Shown here piece after piece: positions 1 through 30,299 of a stretch of DNA of 50,000 nucleotides. Each line of letters begins with the position of its first letter. Within the stretch, counting starts at the first letter, position 1. Source of the stretch: Cristatella mucedo (lineage: Eukaryota; Bryozoa; Phylactolaemata; Cristatellidae); the NCBI GenBank assembly GCA_009760855.2, contig WPIO01000159.1, positions 1 to 50,000 on the forward strand, given 5' to 3'. A program made the translations under genes and the position numbers. The notes under the pieces are model-generated. The model saw only the letters and a list, made by a program, of their open reading frames with translations. It ran no database searches and had not been told where the DNA came from.

Positions 1-94
1 TAAATGGTTTTGCCTTCCGTGAAGTTGAATTAACAGCAGCAGCACGCGGAGCAGTAGCAGCGTGGAGAGCAGCAGCAGCAGCAGCCACTCATAC

Positions 95-19392
<19,298 letters not shown>

Positions 19393-19717
19393 TCTCTAGG
19401 CATGCACTATACATCCTAGGCCCTGTCAAGCAGAAACAATTCTTTAAGAAATACCGGAAAATGAAATGCAGCCACTTGACCGTACACTAGAACAGGGCAT
19501 TTTCCAATCAGGAGCCTTCGAGATTTACAATATTATTTAGACTATCCTTGAAAAGGATCACGTGCAATACTCAATCTTATCACTCTACATGTCATTGATT
19601 AAGCAGAGATTATGCATACAAATACTGGTAAGACATCATTGTCATTATTTTGAATGATGACACATTGCTGCCTTAGATGACCTTTCATAGGTTGTTCGGT
19701 ATAATTACATTTTCAGA
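19393..19717. promoter_or_regulatory. 5' flank of LEKR1-like gene
   Basis: This is the region immediately upstream of the start codon. I see no TATA box or clear CpG cluster, and a non-coding upstream exon cannot be excluded. Confidence 0.25.
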
Positions 19718-19850
19718 TAATAATAATACATTCGTTATAGCGCTCTCAGAAAGCCCGGTCTCTTTCTAGGCACTTCACATTTGCTGCAAAGGAAGCATGA
19801 TCGAATGATCACTTCGGATCAGGTAATAGTAACCAACTAATTTCCACTAA
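19718..19850 (-). repeat. LINE family A 3' end fragment
   Basis: GATAATAATAATAC tail, then TATAGCGCTCTCAGAAAGC..TCTCTTTCTAGGCACTT and TGCTGCAAAGGAAGC. Only the 3' terminal block is present. Confidence 0.8.
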
Positions 19851-21260
19851 AGCTCACTATCTGGATTCTCACCCACAGTTTTATAGCACGATACTGCATT
19901 ATCAATACGATGGACGATCGAGGCGTCACAATTAATAGCTGCGCTCACCAAGAGAAAAATAGACATACCATGCTTATTAGGCAGCTCCCTGAAGGAGTTC
20001 AAACCTAAATCAGCTGTAAGAGCCCATTTAATTTAGACGAATAGCTTTACGTCGCATGCAGTTCCTGGCAATACCATTGCAACAGCAATCACGTGTGTGA
20101 TCGTGGAAATTATGCAGCCTGGACGTTCACAGTCACATTTCATCAAAATGCGTGCTGAATTTGCGTGAATATAAACTCTGTAACTCGTGGCAGTAGTACT
20201 GCCTAGCATGATCTACCCTGTATCCAAATACCGTAAGCGGGCCCTCGCTTAAATTAGTAGCCAAGACTTGAGTAAATGCTTTGAGCCGAAATGCGATTAG
20301 CGGGAACAAGAACTAGCTACTCCACTTGCAAGAGTAAATGTGCAAAGCAGGTATACTAAGTTGCTAACTTGCATGCTCGACTGCAACGTCGCCAATTCAT
20401 GCGAGGCACTACAGACGACATGCAGCCTAATCAGTTAAGCTCACGTGTTAAAGACCAGCCAGTTCTAGAATAGTGGCAACTTTCGGGCTATGACTCAAAG
20501 CAGATGCGCTCAGGATCGGGCTTTTGGAGGATTTTTTCGTGCTAATACAAGCCAGTTCTTCTCTATGCATACGTTTCTGCGTTAGGTGCCGACGAATCGC
20601 GATCTACGGTGCTCTGGTGGGGATCCCTAGTACAGAAGCCCCACTATCTTCATAGTACAGAAACCCCACTATCTTCATCTCAATGACTTACAAAAGCCTT
20701 GAAATCGCTCCCATTTTATCCTAGATTTTAATCTTCTTACCAAAAAGGCCGTGTGAAATCGAGCCATGATCCACGGAGATGCGATAAAGAGGAATGTCCA
20801 AGCAGGCAGAGCGTTGGCCGTAGCTCTAGAGACGGTTCAACCTTGAACCGATTGCACGGGTCAATGTCAGAAGAGATTATCACCCCCTGCTCACCGGATG
20901 CGATTTCTGTCGCTAGACGCATCTGGGCTGTACGTACGCGAGACTAAGGACATGGACATTCGAGGTATGGAGTTACAGCCAAACAACTTTGGTACTTCGA
21001 GCGGGCTGTGCGTGGGAAAGTCATGGCAAGAAGCGTTTCAGATAGGCGAGCAGGAGCAAGAGGATGTACACACAACACTCGTCAGCCTGCTGTAATTCAG
21101 TATTTATTTTAACTCGATATGGACGTAAGGTAGAGGCTGGGGAGAGTAGGGGAGGAAAGGAAGGAGGTGGAGGGCTGACGGTGGTGCAGGCCGAGGAGAT
21201 AGATCGTGGGGTGAAGAAGCGGATGCCCTCAACGGTTGGATGTGTCCTTGGGTCTTAGAT
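19851..21260. other. Intergenic, nothing recognised apart from a 25-bp tandem duplication
   Basis: Small ORFs have no support. A purine-rich GGAGG tract lies at about 21,140-21,175. Confidence 0.4.
20629..20678. repeat. 25-bp direct tandem duplication
   Basis: The unit beginning AGTACAGAAGCCCCACTATC occurs twice head to tail, with one mismatch. Confidence 0.9.
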
Positions 21261-21261
21261 A

Positions 21262-21400
21262 AGGGGTTACGGTGCTCGAACCGCGTCGTGGGTTCGGGTC
21301 CAGCAGCGGTCGACCAGTTCTCGCCCACTGCAAGCGACGGGAACGACCGTAAAAGGCTCTTCTGTCGCAATACAAATGAGGCAGCTGCATCAGCTAAGGT
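21262..21400 (+). repeat. SINE-B copy (second tRNA-derived SINE family)
   Basis: A B-box-like CGTCGTGGGTTCGGGTCC is followed by a body shared with 21,466 and 24,790: GCAAGCG...GTAAAAGGCTCTTCTGTCGC, ATACAAATGAG. It is distinct from SINE-A. Confidence 0.65.
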
Positions 21401-21465
21401 TTTCTGGCCCCTGAGCCTTTGCCCAGGATGCTCGCTATTCACGACCCATGCAGTGAGTTTCAGGA

Positions 21466-21568
21466 TTCCTGCAGTGGGTGCTCCCTTATTGCCGACTACA
21501 AGCGGTGGTGATAGCCTGTAACGCCTTCTGCCTCTGTATAAATGAGACTGTTGACTCGGCTAACCTAA
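21466..21568 (+). repeat. SINE-B body and tail
   Basis: TGCAGTGGGTGCTCCCTTAT, AAGCGGTGGTGATAGCC and GTATAAATGAGACTG match the 24,790 copy. The head is lost. Confidence 0.65.
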
Positions 21569-23285
21569 CGAGGAACGGGACCCATTTCAATACGGCTCAC
21601 TAGGCATTCGGATGGTTTACCTGCACAATCAGATGCTGAGACCATCGACGGAGCCGGCGGCTCGCAGGTGCATCACTGTTTCGGTATCGTTAGCGGTCGA
21701 TTGCCCAAAGGTCAATTTGCCTCAGCTGAGGGTCGTCGCGACGGATGGTTGCCCAAAAGCCGAAGTAAGAATATCTCCGATTTCGGCGACCTTGCTTCTG
21801 CGAAATGAAGCGACTCCCGAGTAAATTTAAAAGAGTTTACTGAAAGCATGGCCTCGCGCCTTTTGTGATAGTCGTCAGTAGACGGGCGGGAAATTGAGCG
21901 TGCGTGCTTGCGATGATGCGCCCCACAAAGATGCAAGCATCTCAAGAACCGCATCGCCCATCATTATGAAGATGAGAAAAATAAGTTGGCTTATGTGACA
22001 ATCTATGTGGTGCACTGAGGTCAATATACACATTTCAAAACGCAGAGCCAGAGAGGCGTGTAAGCCCCATCTGTACCAACGCCTTCAACCGCATTGCAAA
22101 CATTACACCTCACGTTAGGCTGAGAACACCGAAAAAGCTGACAGAATCCTGTCGCGCGAATAAACGAGCTGCTATAAAGCTGCGAATAAATGAGCTTCTT
22201 CCTTCGCTCCAAGCTGTCTCAAAAAAGGCAGCTCGCAGCACCTAGCGGTCGCCGGTCGAATCCCCGGCTGCGCCTAGAGGCCACGGCCGAAGGAACGGGC
22301 CAGAGTTGGTGGCCTTTAAAGCTTGTGCAATCGCCGGGCTATTGTTCCGCAGCAAGATCACTCATAACGGACTATAGTAGCGGCAAATAACTTGATTTGT
22401 CGGCCGCTAGAAAAAATTAACCTACGCATACTGTGAGAATTCTCATAACGACATTTGCTGTCCAAACGACACAATCGACGAATGTTTTATAGAGCTCTCG
22501 TTTCTGCTACAAAGTATGTGGTAATTTACCGCGAGCTCAAAATCTGGAGAGACATCTTGGTTTGTTTAAACACAACTGTCCGTGGTCCTTTAAATGGTTT
22601 GTGCGTCTGACTAGTGTGAGTGCTTATTTTTGGCATTAAGAATGCCTTAGCATGAAAGACCAGAATGTGTCAGCCGCTCAACCTGTTTTCTTCTAACGGC
22701 CGTTCAAGTCTGCCATTTTCATTCGCGAATATTGTCGAGCGTGAAGAGAAAAAATATATAGCTAAACCTTCAGTCAACATTATATAGCGCTAAAAACAAC
22801 AAAAGTAGATTGCTGCAAAGAGATCGAAACGATATTCAGCCAGTCATTCCATTTAAAGACATGATACATTATGCTTGTGAGAAGTAAAATGTATCAGGTC
22901 TGCAAAGTATGGAATAAAGAGCCCAATTACACAAAACTTCGAGAATAGCATGTGCTGCAATTGCCAGTGATTATGATCTACGAGCTTGGTCGCTGGCGTT
23001 GAACTAAAAACCGCTTAATGAATAACCGCAATAAGGTTAGTCTTAAGAGCTACGAGCTGTATAAATATGCATGCAAGGAGGTTAGAGTACGCTACTGCAG
23101 GGGTAGTTTATAAAGCTTGAGCATTTCCTCAATCGCTTTCGGAGTAACAGTCTGCCAGTCAATAAGTCTTACAAACTTCAGGCCGATTACTTTGATTCCA
23201 CTTCTATATATCTGCTGTAAGATTTCTGAAAAAAGTCATTTTAAAAAACAGCTATTTAATATTTCCAATTTTCAATAAAAAAAAT
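21569..23285. other. Intergenic, nothing recognised
   Basis: This stretch of about 1.7 kb has no domain, splice-supported exon or known repeat that I can see. Confidence 0.45.
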
Positions 23286-23575
23286 ATGCAAATCATTTGT
23301 ATAGCGCATTAAGAGAACTTAACCTTTATTCAGAGCTGGTTTGGTCCAGCGGGTAAGGTGCTCGCCCCGATCAAGGCCTGGCTGAGGTCGTGGGCTCGAG
23401 CCCCGAGGCATATGTGAAGCGCCTGAATAGAGATTAAGTTTCTTGCGGCGCTATACAAATGAATTATATTTTTTTCAGCCCTTCACATATGCATTGGCGC
23501 TCGAGCCCACGACCTCAGACAGACCTTGATCGGGGCGAGCACCTTAACCGCTGGACCAAAACTGCCCAGCAAAAA
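23286..23575 (-). repeat. SINE-A copy (minus), split by a second SINE-A
   Basis: Antisense SINE-A pieces at 23,286-23,333 (tail) and 23,474-23,575 (body and head) become continuous, compared with the copy at 27,994, when the plus-strand SINE between them and one target duplication are removed. Confidence 0.85.
23334..23473 (+). repeat. SINE-A copy inserted in an older SINE-A
   Basis: This is a near-complete unit from AGCTGGTTTGGTCCAGCGGG to AAATGAATTATAT plus a T run. It is flanked by TTTATTCAG (23,325-23,333) and TTTTTTCAG (23,470-23,478), a probable target-site duplication with one mismatch. Confidence 0.85.
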
Positions 23576-23705
23576 AACAGTTGTGTTTACTGTTTTTTCC
23601 ATTGTTACATTAATTTTAAAGTCGTGACCTTATTTTTGTAATTGATATACTATATCATTATATATCTTTCTAGATAAGTTCTGAATCAATATATTTTTAC
23701 TTTTT

Positions 23706-25615
23706 TCAGAATATTTCAAGAATACAAGTGCATAGCAACTCGTTTGAGAGAGGCCATCTTAATTTTTTACCGGGATTCGTGCAGACCGAAAAAATTCTTT
23801 CAACGTCCGTTGATGTCAGTTGATTGGATAGAAATGGTACAATTTTGGAAGATTTCCAGGGCGTTGGCCAGAGTTCCTGAAGTGCGCGAATTCGGACTTG
23901 AGCCGTTTGAAACTGTCTCACCATCATATTGCAAGTGACGCTACGTCTTTTTAAAGCAAAAAACTGAATTCATCTTTAAAAGACAAGTTCGTACTTTCAC
24001 CATCGTTTGACGAGTTTTCGACGACAGCTTCTACATCGTTTACTCTAAGTAGACGGGCCGCTAGACTTCTTGCAAAATTTAGCGTACTTTTTGACGGGGT
24101 GACGAATTTTTCTGCGAAAGAGTTTCATGACATCCTTGTTCAATTGCTCTTTAACGCGATACTTCAATTTTTTCATGAGCTTGGTACTAATTTTAACTTT
24201 CAGGTTAGAGATCTTGTTGAACATGAAATGTAAAATTGTGTTAGCACTCCTCAGCGTCTCATCTTCTCAAATTAGATTCTCAACAGCAAGCTTCCCATGT
24301 TCCAGTGCTTTTAGAAGAGTCTTGGGAGCGTTAAAGTCTCATGTCTCAATTACTCAACTCCTTGAATTTGGTTAGTGTTTTGTGGGTGGCGATTTCTGTC
24401 TTTACTAGCGGCTCTAACATTGTTAGGATGGGGTTCCAGCCCGTCTTCACTTCAAGATGCCGGTCAATCTCTCGTCCGAACTCAGATTTTCCTTTAGATT
24501 GAAAGACATTATTTCGAAGAGTTGATTTTTTGATAAATTTGACAAGCTTGCATGATTTTGTGAGAAAATCATGGTAATCAACGTCTCCTTCTAACGTATA
24601 GACGTTGATCACTTCCAAGTCGGCACTTGCTTTAAAATTTTCTATTTCATCAATATCATCCCTATCCAGGTTTAAATCGTCCATCTCAGTACTTTTCTTG
24701 CACAATGTGTCTGATAATCCAAGGTGCAGACCATGGTTTAACCAGAACTCTCCGATGACATCTATGTGGCTAATGCATTTCTTATTTACTGCAGCGCCGT
24801 CCTGAGGAAACCTCCGTTCCGAAGTCGTGGGTTTGAATCCTCTGGTGGGTGATTCTTTATCGCCGCTGAAAGCGGTGGTGATAGCCATAAAGGCTCTTCT
24901 GTCGCTGTACAATAGACGCTGTCAAATTAGCTAGCATTTGTTAGTATCCCACCAAATACCTATCTATTGTTGTTCCAAAAATACTCAAATGTTGTTTCCT
25001 TGATTCGACCATATCGAGAGCGGTGCACTAACCAAACATGCCAACAAGACCCGTGTTGATTGATTTTTTTTATCGCCGCCATCATGAATGCTGACTCCGA
25101 AAAATTGACGTCCTCTCAAGGTTTTGCAATCATCCACTGTCATGCTAAAAATTCACTCTTCTCTCGAGCTTTCCCTTATTTTTGGCAGTCGCTTTGTTCT
25201 CTTTTCTTCGTAATCCTTATGCACCAGCTTCATCACATCGCTTTTATTCGCTGGAAGTTTGAATCCGTCCCGTGAGATAGGTTTCCGTATATACTTGTTT
25301 CTAGTGATAGCTCTAATCGATATTCCATCCAGTAGCCAGATCGGTAGCAATCTCCTTCAAGCTCTTTCGCCCCAGGAAATCGGCAGTCGTTTTTGTTCTC
25401 TTATTGTTCACATTCTCATATTGTTCATATTGGGATATATGTCCTCCAGCAGGTTTATCAAAATCGATCCCATGTATTTTCAGATGATTCTTCAACGTTG
25501 TCGTGGATTTTCCAGAACATTAGATGATTTTATTGCATCGTGCCCAATGACCCTCTAACTCTTTTGTAATTGAATCCTTTCGTTTTGCGGCGTATTCTCA
25601 AACTGAAGACGAGCC
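23706..25615 (-). pseudogene. hAT-like transposase relic with BED zinc finger
   Basis: In transcript order, low-scoring frames give: a BED-like finger (ARCNKII..CSGKSTTTLKNHL, then KIHG) near 25,570-25,480; KPISRDGFKLPANKSDVMKL near 25,230; a catalytic-core-like piece LNHGLHLGLSDTL near 24,740; KLVKFIKKSTLRNNVFQSKG near 24,510; DRHLEVKTGWNPILTMLEPL near 24,430; and a hAT C-terminal dimerisation-like piece STDVERIFSVCTN..KKLRWPLSNELL near 23,780. Stops and shifts break it. A SINE-B sits inside. Family assignment rests on motif order. Confidence 0.72.
24790..24936 (+). repeat. SINE-B copy inserted in hAT relic
   Basis: The B-box-like GTCGTGGGTTTGAATCC is followed by AAGCGGTGGTGATAGCC, AAAGGCTCTTCTGTCGCTGT and ACAATAGACGCTGTC. 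It interrupts the transposase frame just upstream of the NHGLHLGLSD block. Confidence 0.7.
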
Positions 25616-25758
25616 TGAAAAGAGCATCAATATTTATCGATGCCTCAGGATCAATTTAATTAACATCTAACTTAAAATTTGTAAAATCGCACGCTAATTT
25701 TAGTTTTTGGCCAATTTGATAAAATCATCCTAACACATCACTAACACATTCAACAGAT

Positions 25759-26312
25759 ATAATAATAATAACAATAATAATTCACTTGATAAAGCGCCCT
25801 CAGAGAACTCAATCTCTCTCTAGGCGCTTTACATTAGCTGTAAAGTGAAATGCAATTGAATGGTAAGTAAAATCATGCTTGAAAAACAAACGAGATGAAT
25901 AATATGGTTAGGGGTGACATGCACAGGGTCAGCATGCAAATGTGGTTAGTGGCAGCATGCACAGTGTCAGCGCGCATAAGCACATCAAAGACGAATCACA
26001 GGGACCCACTAAATGCTGTCCTAAATAGGTGTTTTTAGATTCCTTTTAAATGTGGTCAGGTCAGGGGATGTTCTGACGCAGGTCGGGAGGGAGTTTCAGG
26101 CTTTGGGAGCATACGAACTAAATGCACGGTCTCCAAAGGATTTAAGGTTTGTACGAGGTATTTGTAGACTGTTGGATTCCGAGAAGCGGGTGGTACGATG
26201 CTTGGCCTGATGGGGTAGTATATCTGACAGATAGGCTGGAGCCATAGAATGAAGGGACCTAAAAGTGAGCGACAAAACCTTGAAGTCAATGCGTTGCCTG
26301 ACTGGTAGCCAT
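25759..26312 (-). repeat. LINE family A copy, 5'-truncated
   Basis: AATAATAATAAC tail, intact terminal hairpin, full 3' UTR and the last about 75 RT codons ([20 protein letters not shown], then [16 protein letters not shown]). It stops abruptly at about 26,313 and is nearly identical in layout to the 4,985 copy. Confidence 0.9.
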
Positions 26313-26559
26313 TGCAGATATGATACCAACAGAACGGCTTCTTGCTCGGCGTCGAGGGCTGCCTAGAGCAGTCATTCTGGTTGGAGGTAGCTTTCAGTAC
26401 TCGAGAGAGATAACTAATCGGGCAATCGCTAGCCGCTTTCGGCCTTCGGTGACCTTCAAAATGAGTTCGGCAGCATTCCGCGAGTCTCTCTTGTAGGCAC
26501 TGCCAAAGGTGAACACTGGGGGACGATTTCTGTGTTCCATTGAAAGCCGATTGATGACT

Positions 26560-27993
26560 TGCTTGCAGATTTTAACGTCCGAGCTCATCGCTTGGTATGG
26601 CTCCTGTCGTCTGTCGGCGTCAGGCAGGATAATCTGCTGTCACCCGTCCTCTTCGACCTGACCGTGGACCCCACCATCCGGTCGGTCCTGACTTACAATG
26701 CCTCGGGCTTTCAAATTCTCGCCTTGAATTCCGACTACTAGCCTATCTGTCTTCTCGACTTTACGCCGCGGACTTCAGCAGCTCTGATCGGCAAAGGAGT
26801 TGGCTTCTATAACAGATCGTTGCTTTTGTCCTTAGAAGTACTGCTCACTGAGCCAGCTTGGCAAATGCCCTCCGGAGGTTCCATTTCACCTACACGGCAG
26901 TGACGTACCGAAGCTGGCGGATGAAGACTCGACGGTCTACTAGGGCGAACCGCAGGGTCTCGGCTACTCTAGGTTCAATATTGAGAAGGCGTGCGAATTC
27001 CTTATGGGGGACATGCGTTGGGCTGCGATGCGTCTCTGCAGGGATTCATGCTGCCTCTCTCACTATTTTTGTCTGCTCACTTCCGGATCGCCCTGCGGAC
27101 TTTGGTAGACTAGACATGGCGAAGTTCTATGAGAACGAGCGGATCATGTGGGCCATCTTAGTCTGCGGGCTGTGCTTTGCGGACCCTTCTTTTTTCGATG
27201 CGGCTCGTTATCGGCTCCACCGAGCTGCGAGCGGTAAATGGGCTCTCGCGCGCCGGCGACAGACGAGCTGCACTCGCTCTTTCTTCCCAGTCGGCCGCTC
27301 CATGGTATTGCCGTCCGGAGCGGGGACGGCGCATAGTCCTTATGGACAGATGCCTGGAAGTTCCAGAGAAAAATGGATTGCATCGTCACCGTTGCTGGCA
27401 ATAAAGTCACTGACAACGATGGCGGAAACATGGACTCAAGCTTCTCTGCAAAGGAAATGGTCGCGCACACTTGAAGAGCCTGTAGAAGTTCGCAGCGGGG
27501 CAGGCCTAGGCTTCCCAGGGTAATCAGAGGAAGGCGTTACTGTGGCTTGAAAACGACCACTTAGGTACCCACAGCCACTTCATCCACACTCGATTGGGTG
27601 TGACTTGTAAAGCCTGGTTTTTCTATCGTTTGCGAACTTCCTGCACGAGCAGGCACATGGCCGCCGCATTAATCTGACCAGGGCAGCTTCGTGCAGCCTC
27701 TGCCCAGAGCGAGAGAAATTTTGACTTTGCATGCTGTGCCACCCTGGTCCACTTATGCCAATGGTCAATGCCAGGCATGACTTTGTTCTAAACCGTTCGG
27801 TTGCCCTCCTTCCGGATCCGGTGAGGCAGCTGGCTACTATTGACAATTCCATTAAGGACAGCAATAGCCTCTGCTGCCCGATCTAGTTGTAGACGATGGG
27901 ACTATGGCTGTCATCGCAGATATCGCTATCCCGTTTGACAACAACAAAGATGCTCTAAAAAGGCTTCATAATGCAAAAGAACTAATTAAATAA
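26560..27993 (+). pseudogene. R2/NeSL-like retroelement relic (RT piece and RLE endonuclease end)
   Basis: At about 26,611-26,680 the frame reads GVRQDNLLSPVLFDLTVDPT, like the RQGDPLSPLLFNLxLDPL box of R2-clade RTs. At about 27,730-27,800 CMLCHPGP...ARHDFVLNRSVALL resembles the zinc knuckle plus RHD segment. At 27,877-27,993 PDLVVDDGTMAVIADIAIPF, then DNNKDALKRL and a stop, matches the PDLV..D..PF restriction-like endonuclease end. The frames are broken, so it is dead. A plus ORF of 221 codons at 26,858 is part of the decay. Confidence 0.6.
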
Positions 27994-28115
27994 ACAATTT
28001 ATTTGTATAGCGCATTAAGAGAACTTAATCTTTATTCAGCCCTTCAAATATGCATCGGCGCTCGAGCCCACGACCTCAGCCAGACCTTGGTCGGGCGAGC
28101 ACCTTAACCACTGGG
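27994..28115 (-). repeat. SINE-A copy, antisense, near full length
   Basis: TTTGTATAGCGCATTAAGAG ... GCTCGAGCCCACGACCTCAG ... GCACCTTAACCACTGG. It abuts the 3' end of the R2-like relic. Confidence 0.85.
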
Positions 28116-28235
28116 AAAAACTAGCGCGGCGTTGCAAGATTGCTTAGTATGCATGCATTGCAAACTACTTTCTTTCGAAAGGGTGGCGAGCAGCAATCGT
28201 ACTGCCTTTTGTTTTGAGTGCACTTGGGTCATGGA

Positions 28236-28310
28236 TATGAGAAGTGCCTGAATAGAGATTAAGTTCTCTTATGGTTCTATACATATTAATTATATTTATA
28301 TATTTATGGA
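28236..28310 (+). repeat. SINE-A 3' tail fragment
   Basis: GAAGTGCCTGAATAGAGATT, AAGTTCTCTTATGG, then an AT-rich tail. Confidence 0.7.
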
Positions 28311-28726
28311 GCCAAGCGAACGAATATTGCCTCGAGGCACTTCGCATGCCGAGCAGCCATCGACAGCTTTTCCGGAAGATGTCGTCAGTCTAGCAATTGT
28401 GGGCAGCGTGGCCGTGTGGGAGAACTCTCCTCTGGCAATGGAGACCTTGGCCTCGTTAGGTTACCACCAGCTAGCCCGATGAAGAAGGTGGCTGAATGCC
28501 TGTGATCAGTGGCAGAGCCAGGATTTTCATCCGGAGGGGGGCGGTAAGACCTGCAAATTTTCAATGTGGGGGGGACAAGACCATCAATATTTCATGTTAG
28601 CTGGGCCTGAGCAAAATATATTAAAGGACAATATATTATATTATATTCGACAATATATTATTATGGTATTGTTAAAAATATAGCGAAGTGTGCGCCGTTG
28701 CAATATCAATATAGCGTAGTGTCTGG

Positions 28727-28980
28727 ATAATAATAATACATTTCTATAGCGCCTTCAGAGAACTGAATCTCTTTCTAGACACTTTACAGATGCTGCATAT
28801 AAAGCATGACCGGATGCTTTGTGGTAACATCCGCAAGCATCAGATACATATACACGAAGGACGAATCACAAATACCCACTAAATAATAATGAACAGTATC
28901 TATATTATTGCAATACTGATGGGTCAGTTTGGTCTTTAAGCTATAAAAGCAGTTCCAGAGTTTTGAGTCTGACTACGTTG
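28727..28980 (-). repeat. LINE family A 3' end fragment
   Basis: GATAATAATAATACATTTCT, ATAGCGCCTTCAGAGAACTG, then CTTTACAGATGCTGC and GAAGGACGAATCACAAATAC, fading by about 28,980. Confidence 0.8.
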
Positions 28981-29539
28981 TGTGGATTTCGGAATGCGTA
29001 AGTTCGTGCAGCGTGCTTTGTAGACACAATTTCATCATTTTGGCTTCGATGACAATGGCAATATGTTGTATTGTTTACAATTACAACAACATATATTTTT
29101 TATCGTTTGCTATGAAAATATGAATATATGCATTGTTAGCTTTGAAAATTGACAATGCAATTACAAAATTATTGTTCCAAAGCCTGGGCTGGACCTGCAG
29201 TTAAAGCGTAAAATCATAGCGTTTATTTGAGACGAGCTCAGCAGCTGCTCGTCGAGTGGAATTAAGTCACAATTTCATCGTTGGTGACGGTCGCGAGAGG
29301 GCGTATTGCAATGACGAGCGATTACGAGCAAAGAGCTTGACAGCTGATCCGCGATTTACGAACTATCGTTTGGCAACCGAAGGATAACTGAGAGCCGCTT
29401 ATAGGATAGCCGCGATAGGCAGAGACTTCTAAGCAGAGCGATGTACGGCTATGCATGACCGAGATTATTGTATGACGTACGAATTGGCAATTATATAAGG
29501 CACGGTGCTGACCGCAGTAGCTCTCTTGAAGTAACGGTA

Positions 29540-29800
29540 GTTAGCTCGTCCTAGCTCGAAGCGTAAGCTGCTGGAGGTATGCGAACGAGTATGCCAGAAG
29601 TCGCGTGCTGTATTAACCGCAATATAAAGGCTAGTGTTTGAGCTTTTTCTGATCGGTTGCTGATGTTAGAGCTGCGTGCAGAATATCGAGCGCTGTGCTG
29701 TTATCGCTGGCGTATTTTGAGCTTCAGGTCTGTCGATTTAGCATGCGTTGCACCCGCTACCCGAACTAGTGAGAGGATCGCACTGTCATAAAAGTAGAAA
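29540..29800 (+). repeat. Diverged direct repeat, unit 1
   Basis: The order GAGCTTT..GAGCGCTGTGCTGTTATC..GGCG..TGAGC..TGTCGA..GCATGCG..CGAACTAGTGAGAGGATCGC recurs, diverged, at 29,925-30,290. Confidence 0.45.
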
Positions 29801-29924
29801 TACGGGCTGCCCATGTCGCTTACCCGCTGTACGGGGGGGGGGGAGAGAGAGCGTCCCTGCGCACATGGCTCCACCACTGGCTGCGTATCGGTGGAGATTA
29901 AACGCGACTAGCTAGCAAATACAT

Positions 29925-30057
29925 ATCATAGAGTGAGCTGCTGTAGGTTTGTAAGCGAGTCTGTCGGAACTCACCTGCCTCAGCAGTCGCAGCATACAGG
30001 CTATTATGACTACATACGATTATATATATATATATAGAGAGAGAGTTTTATTATATA

Positions 30058-30123
<66 letters not shown>

Positions 30124-30290
30124 CTATTCACAGGCTATTCTTTGCGCTTTCGCTAATTCGGCGCTTTGAGCTTCGCGCACGATTTCGAGCGCCGCGTCGT
30201 TACCATTTGGCGCGCTGCGAGCATTGGGTCTCGACATGCGACGTGCCTTCTTTTGCCGCTGCCGATCTAGCGAGAGTCGCGCGGACGTGG
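29925..30290 (+). repeat. Diverged direct repeat, unit 2, split by (AT)n
   Basis: It matches unit 1 in order: CTGCTGTAGGTTTGTAAGCG, CAGTCGCAGCAT, GAGCGCCGCGTCGTTACC, GGTCTCGACATGCGACG, GATCTAGCGAGAGTCGCGC. A long AT run interrupts it. Confidence 0.45.
30020..30121. repeat. (AT)n microsatellite with GA patch
   Basis: About 90 bp of AT units, with GAGAGAGAG and TTTTATT interruptions. Confidence 0.95.
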
Positions 30291-30299
30291 CAATAACGC

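Larger units (their letters stand above)
28509..29875. mobile_element. Candidate non-autonomous hAT-type element
   Basis: The left end is CAGTGGCAGAGCCAGGATTT plus a G run. The right end, reverse-complemented, is CAGTGGTGGAGCCATG, also next to a G run. CAGTGGYRGAGCCA ends next to a G-rich stretch are typical of some hAT-type TIRs. No clean 8-bp target duplication is visible. The interior has no transposase and holds a LINE tail. Confidence 0.4.

Noticed and set aside
24790-24850. tRNA gene suggested by GGGTTTGAATCC
   Set aside because: It shares its body with two other SINE-B copies, so it is a SINE B box.
26858-27523. Plus-strand 221-codon ORF
   Set aside because: It lies within the decayed R2-like element. 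Its frame does not carry the RT or endonuclease motifs, and no host-gene features are seen.
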